Below, one piece after another: positions 6,671 to 13,437 of a stretch of 17,771 bases of DNA. The translations under genes and the position numbers were made by a program. The stretch is from Methanomassiliicoccaceae archaeon UBA404 (GTDB taxonomy: Archaea > Thermoplasmatota > Thermoplasmata > Methanomassiliicoccales > Methanomethylophilaceae). The DNA lies in the NCBI GenBank assembly GCA_002498605.1, contig DAHY01000018.1, positions 1 through 17,771 on the forward strand, read 5' to 3'. The notes beneath the pieces were generated by a model. The model worked only from the letters and a program-made list of their open reading frames with translations. It did no database searches and was not told where the DNA came from. How positions within the stretch are numbered: position 1 is the first letter of the stretch; each line of letters opens with the position of its first letter.

Positions 6671-7246
6671 ATGATTTTAAACAGAGGCGTCCCAAAAGAA
6701 ATATCTGCCGTAAAACTTCAAAAATGGTTTAAATCTCTTGATGAAAGAGACAAAAACAGAATTACCAGGTACACTTCGGGTGCAGACACGACCTCGCAGA
6801 TTGCCTTTGTCACAAATCTGATGTCCAGGGCCAACGCGGATGAAAATTATCCTGTTGCCCTGATAGCCGGAGAACTTGGGAAAACTTTGGAATCCGGCAT
6901 CAAAGAAAAGTTCGATTTCTACAATGAGTACATTGAGGCTCTTTTCTTTTCCGGAGATTCCTGCGGAGCAAAGGATGTCTGTTTGAAAAACATCGATCGG
7001 ATTCCCGATGTGATCGGATATATCACGGCCGACGGCATACCGGAAACCCTGCCCTGCCGTAACAGATTAATCGATATACTGGTCGGAGTCGAGAAAGATT
7101 ACGACGGCGCCCAGGAAATGCTGGTACGTTTCAATGAATTGAAAATACTCTCCGACGAAGATTTGGAATACAGGACTCAGAGTCTGAGAATACACAGACT
7201 TCAGAGAACCTTTGATTCGATATTCACACACAACGTCAGCGAGTGA
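6671..7246 (+). CDS. Conserved-looking hypothetical protein, unrecognised
   Basis: I do not recognise this 191-aa protein. It has no signal peptide or membrane span and looks mostly alpha-helical: a basic N-terminal helix (AVKLQKWFKSLDERDK), then alternating helices suggesting a helical-repeat fold. Cysteines are few (SGDSCGAKDVC, LPCRN) and show no metal-site spacing. The coding frame is supported by its length, its clean start 26 nt after a TATA-like box, and codon use like its neighbours. It follows the CDF gene by 29 bp. Its 3' end overlaps the convergent NIF3-like gene by 11 bp, so the two mRNAs are complementary at their ends. No function is proposed. Confidence 0.75.
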   Translation: MILNRGVPKEISAVKLQKWFKSLDERDKNRITRYTSGADTTSQIAFVTNLMSRANADENYPVALIAGELGKTLESGIKEKFDFYNEYIEALFFSGDSCGAKDVCLKNIDRIPDVIGYITADGIPETLPCRNRLIDILVGVEKDYDGAQEMLVRFNELKILSDEDLEYRTQSLRIHRLQRTFDSIFTHNVSE

Positions 7247-7571
7247 AGGCTTTCCAACCGTACATCGGAATTATGTCTATGGCGGGTTCTTCGTAAGGAT
7301 GCACCGATAGGATGGTGTTTACGACATCTTTCAGATTCCGCTCTTTAACGGCAAATTCCACTCTGATTTCTTTTTCGACGGAAATCTTTCCGGTTTCACC
7401 GATAAATGGATTTGAACCCTCCAAAGGTCTCCACATGCCGGTAACCTCCGTCAGTGAGAAGACCATGTCGTATCCCGGATAAAGCGGTTCCATTGATTCG
7501 TTGATTTTTAAAGTCAATTCGTCCAAGTATTCCTCGGGAACGCATACTGCAATTTTGAACGCTTCGGTCAT
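7236..7571 (-). CDS. Stand-alone NIF3/YqfO-insert-like (CutA/PII-like) small protein
   Basis: The 111-aa protein resembles the extra ferredoxin-like domain inserted in YqfO-type NIF3 proteins and the small proteins built from it alone. Recognisable blocks are an N-terminal strand (FKIAVCVPEEYLDEL), VTGMWRPLEGSNPFIGETG, EKEIRVEF, and the hallmark HPYEEPAIDI near the C-terminus. This fold is related to CutA and PII trimers, and its biochemical role is unsettled. No full NIF3 protein is in the window. A TTTTAA box on the minus strand (7601-7606), overlapping the stop of the upstream PHP gene, lies about 30 nt before the ATG, so it may have its own nearly leaderless promoter. The 3' end overlaps the convergent 191-aa gene. 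Confidence 0.7.
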   Translation of the reverse strand: MTEAFKIAVCVPEEYLDELTLKINESMEPLYPGYDMVFSLTEVTGMWRPLEGSNPFIGETGKISVEKEIRVEFAVKERNLKDVVNTILSVHPYEEPAIDIIPMYGWKAFTR

Positions 7572-7600
7572 GTTCTCTCAAAAAGGGAGTGTATCGGAAC

Positions 7601-8569
7601 TTAAAAGGAATCGCTTCCGAATATTGCGGAATTGGAAGGAGCCTCAATCATCAGTTTTTCAACATGATCGAGTCTGTTCTGCGCTTCCCTGTTCATTTTT
7701 TTGGCATTTTTTTTCAAAAATGAAGTACTCAGCCATGTTGCGATGAAACATACCGGAGGTATGACATAAAAGAAACCGGCGACTATGCCGGTAGCCTTTT
7801 TCAGTTTGGTCAGGCTGTTAATTTTCGTGACCAAGGGTTTTTCTTTATCGTCAGGCAAACGGTGGATTATGGAGCGATACATCATCTTCTGACCGCCCCA
7901 TACGACTTCGAGACTCCATTTCAGTTCGCAAAACACCGGGGCGGGGATTCCCACAGGCACGGTGGTTTTATTCAGTACGGCTTTTCTGAAGTCCTCGGCG
8001 GTGTTGCCTTCGAATTCGGTCCAGTTAAAACCCGTGGTGTGCACGGAGTGAGCATCGCTCCCGGATATCGGAGCCCATCTGTTGGGGTATTTGTCCATTA
8101 CTTTTTGAGCGAACGCATTGGAATACAAATCCACGTGACCGCCGTTTATAACTTCAAAGCCGTCAATATCCAAAGAAAATATTCTTTCCTGGAGTCCGGC
8201 GACATGGAAACTGAAAGGATGGGGAGCGATAGTGAGTCCGCCCTGGGATCTTATTATGTCGACGGTTTCTTCGACGGAAAGTCCGTCAGGAACCCTTTCG
8301 TTCAGAAACAATCCGATAATTTCTCCGTCGGCCGTCGTAACCTCTTCGCCTACGACAACTTCGATGTCATCAAACTGTTTGGCGTATTCCCTGGCTTTGA
8401 ACGCACCTATGATTTCATCGTGGTCCGTTATGCAGAGAACGTCCATTCCGTTTTTCCTGGCGCGATCCACCTGTTGTTCGGGCGTAGTCACGGACTCAGG
8501 AAATTTAAGAGCGCCCAGTCTGGCAATTCCAGAGTATTCGGTATGTACGTGTGTGTCAGCTTTTCCCAT
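7601..8569 (-). CDS. PHP-domain metallophosphoesterase with a C-terminal membrane anchor
   Basis: PHP enzymes hydrolyse phosphoesters with a multi-metal site. The PHP metal motifs are present in order: DTHVHTEYS (residues 5-13 from ATG 8569), ITDHDE, GEEVTT, APHPFS and GSDAH (about 170-174). After the catalytic domain (about 1-215), the protein carries about 40 residues of polar linker, one hydrophobic segment (about 259-284: VAGFFYVIPPVCFIATW...) flanked by lysines, and a charged helical tail. That tail is not part of the usual TrpH/YciV-type PHP protein. I chose ATG 8569 because the GGGGGAG at about 8579-8585 gives sensible spacing. GTG 8587 and ATG 8578 are possible. An A/T-rich box (minus strand, 8616-8631) could be its promoter. 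It lies 78-97 bp after ABCE1 on the same strand. The substrate is unknown. Confidence 0.85.
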   Translation of the reverse strand: MGKADTHVHTEYSGIARLGALKFPESVTTPEQQVDRARKNGMDVLCITDHDEIIGAFKAREYAKQFDDIEVVVGEEVTTADGEIIGLFLNERVPDGLSVEETVDIIRSQGGLTIAPHPFSFHVAGLQERIFSLDIDGFEVINGGHVDLYSNAFAQKVMDKYPNRWAPISGSDAHSVHTTGFNWTEFEGNTAEDFRKAVLNKTTVPVGIPAPVFCELKWSLEVVWGGQKMMYRSIIHRLPDDKEKPLVTKINSLTKLKKATGIVAGFFYVIPPVCFIATWLSTSFLKKNAKKMNREAQNRLDHVEKLMIEAPSNSAIFGSDSF

Positions 8570-8640
8570 CTGTTCCATCTCCCCCACGCATTTTACTTAA
8601 TATCCTAAACAACGCCTCTTTTTTAATAGTAGCGGTATTA

Positions 8641-8663
8641 ATAAACATACTCGATTGAAGTAT
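8641..8663 (-). terminator. Weak hairpin plus A/T run after the ABCE1 gene
   Basis: On the minus strand, ATACT (8663-8659) can pair with AGTAT (8651-8647), followed by GTTTATTAAT. It lies just past the ABCE1 stop at 8666 and may contribute to termination. Only 5 bp of stem support it. Confidence 0.25.
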
Positions 8664-8665
8664 AT

Positions 8666-10441
8666 TCACGGAGTTTGCGAATAGTAATATTCTCCGTCGG
8701 ATTTTTGTTCCCGGTCCAGTCTCGAACCCGGTTTATTGATTCTCGGGCGGTGGCTGTCGGCGTCCCTTCTGAACGTTATGTCAACGGCGGACAGGAATTT
8801 ATTCATTCCGTCTCTCATATCGAACGGACCCTCGCCTATACCGTGAACTCCCGGCTCTCCTCCGAAAACCATCATCGAATCGGAAACCATGTCCAGGAAA
8901 TAGATGTCGTGATCGACGACCATTCCGCTGCGCCCGGATTTTTCCATCATTCTTCTGATGGTGCGGGCGGCGTTCATTCTCTGGTTGGAATCAAGGTAAG
9001 CCGACGGTTCGTCGAACAGATAAATATCCGCGTCGGCCAGCAGACACAGAGTTATCGCAACTCTTTGAAGTTCTCCCCCCGACAGAGTTTTGACATCCTT
9101 ATCCATAAGGTGTTTGACTCCGAGGGGATCGATAACTTCTCCTTCAAAGAAACTTGAGGAAGCCTTCTCGTAATTCTGATGATACAGCAGGTCTTTCACG
9201 CTTCCTTCGTAGTCGCCGGTTATGTACTGCGGTTTGTACGAAACCTTTACTTTTCCGTCTATGTAACCGCCATCCGGTTCGATGACGCCGGCCAGCATTT
9301 TCACAAAGGTTGTTTTTCCGGTGGCGTTGGGACCTACGACTCCCACGGTTTCCCCCATTTTAACGGAGCCTCCCGTAACATCAAGTCTGAATTCCCCGAA
9401 ATCTTTGCTCAATCCTTCGAAAGACAGCAAATCCGCGGTAACCCAATCGTCTCTGGGAGGCGATGCGAAGAATTCTATCGGACGGTCTCTGAAACGAATG
9501 TTTTCTTCCGGAAGGTACCCGTCAAGATAAACGTTGATTGCGGTTCTTACCTGTCTTGCCTGTGTGAAAACACCGAAAGCGCCTTCCGAACCGTAAACCA
9601 CGTTTACGGCATCGGCAAGGAAATCAAGAATGGCCAAATCGTGTTCTATTACGACCACCTGTTTGTCTTCACTGAGTTTTTTGATGATTCTCGCAATTTT
9701 TACTCTTTGGTATATATCAAGATAAGACGTGGGCTCATCGAAGAAATAAACATCGGCGTCCTTCATAATCGTGGCGGCCATGGCAACTCTCTGCATTTCT
9801 CCCCCGGAAAGTTTGCTGATGTCTCTTTCAAGCAATCCTTCGAGATCGAACATGACGGCCGCTTCATCCATCGTAACACGGCCTTCGACCTTTGACAGCA
9901 AATCACGCACCGGTCCGGTTGCGGCCTTCGGAATAAGATCCACATACTGGGGTTTGATGGCGGTTTTCACTCTGCCTTCGTACACTTCGGTCAGATAGGC
10001 TTTGACTTCCGTCCCGTCGTAATGAATCAGAACTTCATCTTTGGAAGGAGGTTCTTCGTAATTGCCCAGATTGGGTATCAATTCGCCGGACAGGATTTTG
10101 ATAGCCGTTGTTTTTCCTATTCCGTTTGGACCCAATATTCCCGTGACCACCCCTTTCTTGGGAATGGGTATCCGGTAAAGTCTGAAGGAATTTTCTCCGT
10201 ACTGGTGCACCATCTCCGTACTGAGCTCGTCCGAAAGCCCGATAATTTTAATGGCATCGAATTGGCACTTGTGTACGCATATTCCGCAACCCTGACAGAG
10301 GGTTTCGGAAATAATAGGTTTGCCTTTCTCACCGAAAACGATGCATTCCACTCCGGTTCTGACCAAAGGGCAGAATTTGTAACACTCTTTGTTGCATTTT
10401 CTATTCTGGCATCTGTCCTGCAGGACTACGGCTATACGCAT
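8666..10441 (-). CDS. abcE1: ABCE1/Rli1 ribosome-recycling ATPase
   Basis: ABCE1 splits ribosomes into subunits after termination, together with aRF1 or Pelota, and is nearly universal in archaea and eukaryotes. The 591-aa protein is full length. Its N-terminal Fe-S domain carries C11, C16, C20, C24 and C49, C52, C55, C59, ligands for two [4Fe-4S] clusters. NBD1 has Walker A GPNGIGKTT (104-112), signature LSGGEMQR (211-218) and FFDEPTSYLD. NBD2 has Walker A GPNATGKTT (370-378), signature LSGGELQR (453-460) and LFDEPSAYLD. Each NBD has its switch histidine (VIEHD, VVDHD). The C-terminal 40 residues are polar and charged. GAGG at about 10446-10449 precedes the ATG, and a TATA-like box is centred 25 nt upstream, so SD-led or leaderless initiation are both possible. 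It is divergent from the first MATE gene. Confidence 0.97.
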   Translation of the reverse strand: MRIAVVLQDRCQNRKCNKECYKFCPLVRTGVECIVFGEKGKPIISETLCQGCGICVHKCQFDAIKIIGLSDELSTEMVHQYGENSFRLYRIPIPKKGVVTGILGPNGIGKTTAIKILSGELIPNLGNYEEPPSKDEVLIHYDGTEVKAYLTEVYEGRVKTAIKPQYVDLIPKAATGPVRDLLSKVEGRVTMDEAAVMFDLEGLLERDISKLSGGEMQRVAMAATIMKDADVYFFDEPTSYLDIYQRVKIARIIKKLSEDKQVVVIEHDLAILDFLADAVNVVYGSEGAFGVFTQARQVRTAINVYLDGYLPEENIRFRDRPIEFFASPPRDDWVTADLLSFEGLSKDFGEFRLDVTGGSVKMGETVGVVGPNATGKTTFVKMLAGVIEPDGGYIDGKVKVSYKPQYITGDYEGSVKDLLYHQNYEKASSSFFEGEVIDPLGVKHLMDKDVKTLSGGELQRVAITLCLLADADIYLFDEPSAYLDSNQRMNAARTIRRMMEKSGRSGMVVDHDIYFLDMVSDSMMVFGGEPGVHGIGEGPFDMRDGMNKFLSAVDITFRRDADSHRPRINKPGSRLDREQKSDGEYYYSQTP

Positions 10442-10460
10442 AGTTCCTCTATTCTCACGT

Positions 10461-10470
10461 TAGATATAAT
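10461..10470. promoter_or_regulatory. TATA-like box between ABCE1 and the MATE genes
   Basis: TAGATATAAT is centred about 25 nt from the ABCE1 ATG (10441) on the left and about 27 nt from a mini-ORF ATG (10493) on the right, so it may work in both directions. A second A/T element (GATTATAA, 10533-10540) lies about 26 nt before the MATE ATG at 10563. Confidence 0.4.
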
Positions 10471-10492
10471 CTTTAGCGGTAACGGAGGCGAT

Positions 10493-10540
10493 ATGACAAC
10501 CGCCCATTCAATCAATCAATGCCAATCAAGAAGATTATAA
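10493..10540 (+). CDS. Possible 15-residue leader peptide upstream of the first MATE gene
   Basis: GGAGGCGAT directly precedes an ATG that opens a 15-codon frame (MTTAHSINQCQSRRL) ending in TAA, 22 bp before the MATE start. GGAGG is one of the strongest Shine-Dalgarno matches in the window, yet no longer gene uses it. A leader peptide that senses translation and controls the efflux gene is one reading. A chance motif is the other. The peptide has no recognisable similarity. Confidence 0.3.
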   Translation: MTTAHSINQCQSRRL

Positions 10541-10562
10541 CCGTTCATAATATTGGTGATGC

Positions 10563-11951
10563 ATGATTCCCGGATTCGTTTCCACAACCGCCGATTTTTC
10601 CGAGAATCTGTTCGGAGATCCGAAACGTGTCGTGATACGAATGTCGGTTCCGATTGCTCTCGCTTTGCTCGTTCAGTATCTGAACAGCGTGGTGGATATG
10701 TTCTGGGTATCCGGTCTGGGTGCCGATGCCATAGCGGGCGTGAGTGTTGTCACGCCCATCTATTCGGCCATAATAAGCATAGGAACGGGAATCGGAATCG
10801 GTGCGTCGTACGCAATATCGAAACGTATCGGAGCCGGCGACAAAGCATCCGCGACAAATGCATCTTCGCAGGCCTTTGTAATGACACTGATTGTCGGAAT
10901 CCTGACAATACCCGTTCTGTACCTTTCCTTGGAATCCATGATTGATTATATGGGTGCCTCCGACATTTTCGATCTTTGTTATTCTTACGTTTATCCGATG
11001 ATATTCGCATCGCCTCTGCTCATGATCGGCGGATTGTTTGCCGGCAGTCTGAGAGGCGAAGGCGCTTCCACAAGAGCAATGGTTGTGCTGATTATCGCGG
11101 CAATATTCAACATAGTTTTGGATCCGATATTCATATACACTCTGGGATACGGAATAGCCGGGGCCGCATACGCAACCGTGTTATCTGCGGCGATATCCAC
11201 GGTTCCGATTCTTTACTGGTACATTTTAAAGAAGGATGTTGCGGTTCCGATAAAACTCAAAGGTTTCAGATTCACTCGCGACGAAGTCAGATCGATATCC
11301 GAAGTGGGGTTTCCGCAGACGGCGGAACTTATGTTTATGTCCCTGATATCCATTGTTTTTGTCCGTTACGTTGCCGTTGCGGGAGGGACAGATCTTGTGG
11401 CGGTTTTCGAAATAGCCTGGAGAATCGCGATAATACTGATGGTTCCGGCCCACGCCATAAGCCTGGCTTTCGTTCCTGTTCTTTCGGCTTCTTTCGGAAT
11501 GGGCGACTCCGGAAGAGCCAAAAATATATTATCGCTGGGATTGAAAATCTCAATATCGATTATGATTCTCATCGCATTCATAACGTATTTTGCGGCACCT
11601 ATTTTGGCGGAAGTAATGACTCTGTCCGAAGATGCGATGATTCTGAGAGATCCGGTCAGGGATATGCTGAGGGTATGCGCTTTGGCATTTCCCGCATTTT
11701 CTCTTGTTTACTCCTCGGCCGCGTTGTTGCAGTCAATGGGCAAAGGAATGTCTTCGTTGGTCATCACCGTTGTGAGAAATATATCCATAGCGGCGGTTTA
11801 TGCCGTTATTTCTGTCGGAGGAGTAATTTCCCATATGTGGTGGGGATTTGCAATGACGGAAATAATCTTCGGATTCATCGGTATAACGATTGCGTTGCTT
11901 GTTTTCAGAATATATTGCCGTAAATTCCCTTCATTAAACAATAATATGTAA
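10563..11951 (+). CDS. MATE family multidrug/metabolite efflux transporter (first of a tandem pair)
   Basis: MATE transporters export organic cations and other small molecules using Na+ or H+ gradients. The 462-aa protein has about 12 hydrophobic spans and the two-lobed pattern of the family. Typical blocks include VPIALALLVQYLNSVVDMFWVS in TM1, LRGEGASTRAM after the fourth span, and NIVLDPIFIY, a MATE hallmark. The start is well supported by GGTGAT at 10555-10560, matching the 16S anti-Shine-Dalgarno. It is the first of two tandem MATE genes; a 26-bp gap precedes the second. The substrate cannot be inferred. The upstream region holds a promoter shared with ABCE1 and a possible leader ORF. 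Confidence 0.93.
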   Translation: MIPGFVSTTADFSENLFGDPKRVVIRMSVPIALALLVQYLNSVVDMFWVSGLGADAIAGVSVVTPIYSAIISIGTGIGIGASYAISKRIGAGDKASATNASSQAFVMTLIVGILTIPVLYLSLESMIDYMGASDIFDLCYSYVYPMIFASPLLMIGGLFAGSLRGEGASTRAMVVLIIAAIFNIVLDPIFIYTLGYGIAGAAYATVLSAAISTVPILYWYILKKDVAVPIKLKGFRFTRDEVRSISEVGFPQTAELMFMSLISIVFVRYVAVAGGTDLVAVFEIAWRIAIILMVPAHAISLAFVPVLSASFGMGDSGRAKNILSLGLKISISIMILIAFITYFAAPILAEVMTLSEDAMILRDPVRDMLRVCALAFPAFSLVYSSAALLQSMGKGMSSLVITVVRNISIAAVYAVISVGGVISHMWWGFAMTEIIFGFIGITIALLVFRIYCRKFPSLNNNM

Positions 11952-11977
11952 ATACAAGTTCAAATTTACTTCCGCTT

Positions 11978-13384
11978 ATGTCGGACGGGATGACAAAAGG
12001 TACCGAATTGCTCATGGGGAACCCTAAAAAAGCAATGATCGGAATGATGGTACCTGTCATCGTGGCGATGACTTTTCAAAGTCTCAACAGCGTCATCAAC
12101 TCTGTCTGGGTAACCGGATTGGGTCCTGATGCTCTTGCCGCCGTCGGTATTGTGTTTCCTCTGTTCATCATCATTCTTTCGGTGGGTAACGGTATAGGGG
12201 TGGGCGCATCGCAAACGGTTGCGATGTACATAGGAATGAAAGACAAAAAAGGTGCCGACCGGGCGGCCGCCCAGGCCCTTGTCATGACCATTCTCGGGGG
12301 AATCGCGGTGGCGATTATCCTTGTGGCATTCCTTAATCCGCTTTTGACCTTTATGGGCGGAGACACTATTTTCGACGTATGCTATGCCTATGCATTTCCG
12401 ATTGTGCTGTTCGCACCCGTAATGATGCTGAGCGCATTGTTTTCCAATTTGCTCAGAGCCGAAGGCGCCGCCAAAAAATCCATGGCAATTCAGATATTTG
12501 CCGCCACTCTGAATCTTATCATCGACCCTTTCCTGATTTACAAACCCTTCGGATTAGGTTTCGGTCTGGGTATATCAGGTGCCGCTTACGGTACCGTCAT
12601 AGCGATGTTCGCAAGCATGCTTGTGGGATTGTACTGGTTCAAAAAGAAAGACGGAACCTTCCTTACGCTTACTCTTAAAAAATTCGAATTCGATTCCGTA
12701 ATCTGCAAACAGATATTCAAAGTCGGAATTCCCGCCAGTCTTGAAATGATGATTGTGTCCCTGGTTGCCATAATCATGAACAACATTCTTCTTTGGGCCG
12801 GAGGATCCGATGCCGTGGCCGTTTACGCCAACAGCTGGCGTATCATCAATATTCTGATGATTCCGCTGATGTCCACGGGAAGCGCTATGATTCCTGTCTG
12901 CGCGGCGGCCTTTGGAGCAAAAAGATTCGACCGTGTCAGAGAAACCTATCGATTTACGCTGAAACTGGTTTTGGTGATAATGCTGATATTGAGCGTAATC
13001 ACTTTCTTTACGGCCGAATACATGGTGACGATAATTTCCTACACCGAGGAGACCATACACCTTCGCGGCGATATGACGCGTCTGATGCGCGTGGCATGTT
13101 TCTTCCTGCCTTTCGCAAGTTGGGGATTCACGGCTTCTGCATTGTTCCAGTCATTGACTTTGGGAACGTATTCGTTGGTATGCACTCTGATAAGAAACCT
13201 GATGCAGTTGCCTCTCTGTGTTTACTTCTTTACCGTCGGAGGATCTCTCGATTATATATGGTGGGGAATAGCCGCGGGACAGATCACGGGTTCGGTGGTG
13301 GCGGGAATATGGGGAGAATTCGTCCTGAGGCATTTTATGAAGAGAGCGGACAAATATCACCCCAGAAAAGATTCGTCTTCCTGA
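11978..13384 (+). CDS. MATE family efflux transporter (second of a tandem pair)
   Basis: The 468-aa membrane protein is plainly homologous to the preceding MATE protein along its length. Shared blocks include NSV(V/I)..(F/V)WV(S/T)GLG.DA.A.V, G(I/V)GAS, FD(L/V)CY(S/A)Y.(Y/F)P, LR(G/A)EGA and N(I/L)(V/I)(L/I)DP(I/F)(F/L)IY. It is divergent enough that recent duplication is unlikely, so the pair probably handle different substrates. No convincing Shine-Dalgarno precedes the ATG. An A/T-rich stretch (ATAATATGTAAATA, 11941-11954) overlapping the end of the first MATE gene lies about 30 nt upstream, so a nearly leaderless transcript of its own is possible, as is read-through. The stop is TGA, 53 bp before metG. 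Confidence 0.92.
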   Translation: MSDGMTKGTELLMGNPKKAMIGMMVPVIVAMTFQSLNSVINSVWVTGLGPDALAAVGIVFPLFIIILSVGNGIGVGASQTVAMYIGMKDKKGADRAAAQALVMTILGGIAVAIILVAFLNPLLTFMGGDTIFDVCYAYAFPIVLFAPVMMLSALFSNLLRAEGAAKKSMAIQIFAATLNLIIDPFLIYKPFGLGFGLGISGAAYGTVIAMFASMLVGLYWFKKKDGTFLTLTLKKFEFDSVICKQIFKVGIPASLEMMIVSLVAIIMNNILLWAGGSDAVAVYANSWRIINILMIPLMSTGSAMIPVCAAAFGAKRFDRVRETYRFTLKLVLVIMLILSVITFFTAEYMVTIISYTEETIHLRGDMTRLMRVACFFLPFASWGFTASALFQSLTLGTYSLVCTLIRNLMQLPLCVYFFTVGGSLDYIWWGIAAGQITGSVVAGIWGEFVLRHFMKRADKYHPRKDSSS

Positions 13385-13400
13385 GCGGGTTCTGTCCATG

Positions 13401-13410
13401 TTTTTATATT
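13401..13410 (+). promoter_or_regulatory. TATA-like box for metG
   Basis: TTTTTATATT is centred about 32 nt before the metG ATG (13438), in the 53-bp gap after the second MATE gene. It predicts a leader of only a few bases, in line with the missing Shine-Dalgarno. Confidence 0.45.
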
Positions 13411-13437
13411 CGGCAGGTATTGGCTTAACTAAGTAAC

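Noticed and set aside
7862..8608. 248-codon plus-strand frame opposite the PHP gene
   Set aside because: The PHP metal motifs on the minus strand fix the true frame. The opposite frame is a codon-bias artefact.
10976..11923. 315-codon open frame overlapping the first MATE gene in another frame
   Set aside because: Its product is rich in R, S, G, C and H, typical of an out-of-frame reading of a hydrophobic protein gene, and the MATE frame is clearly real.
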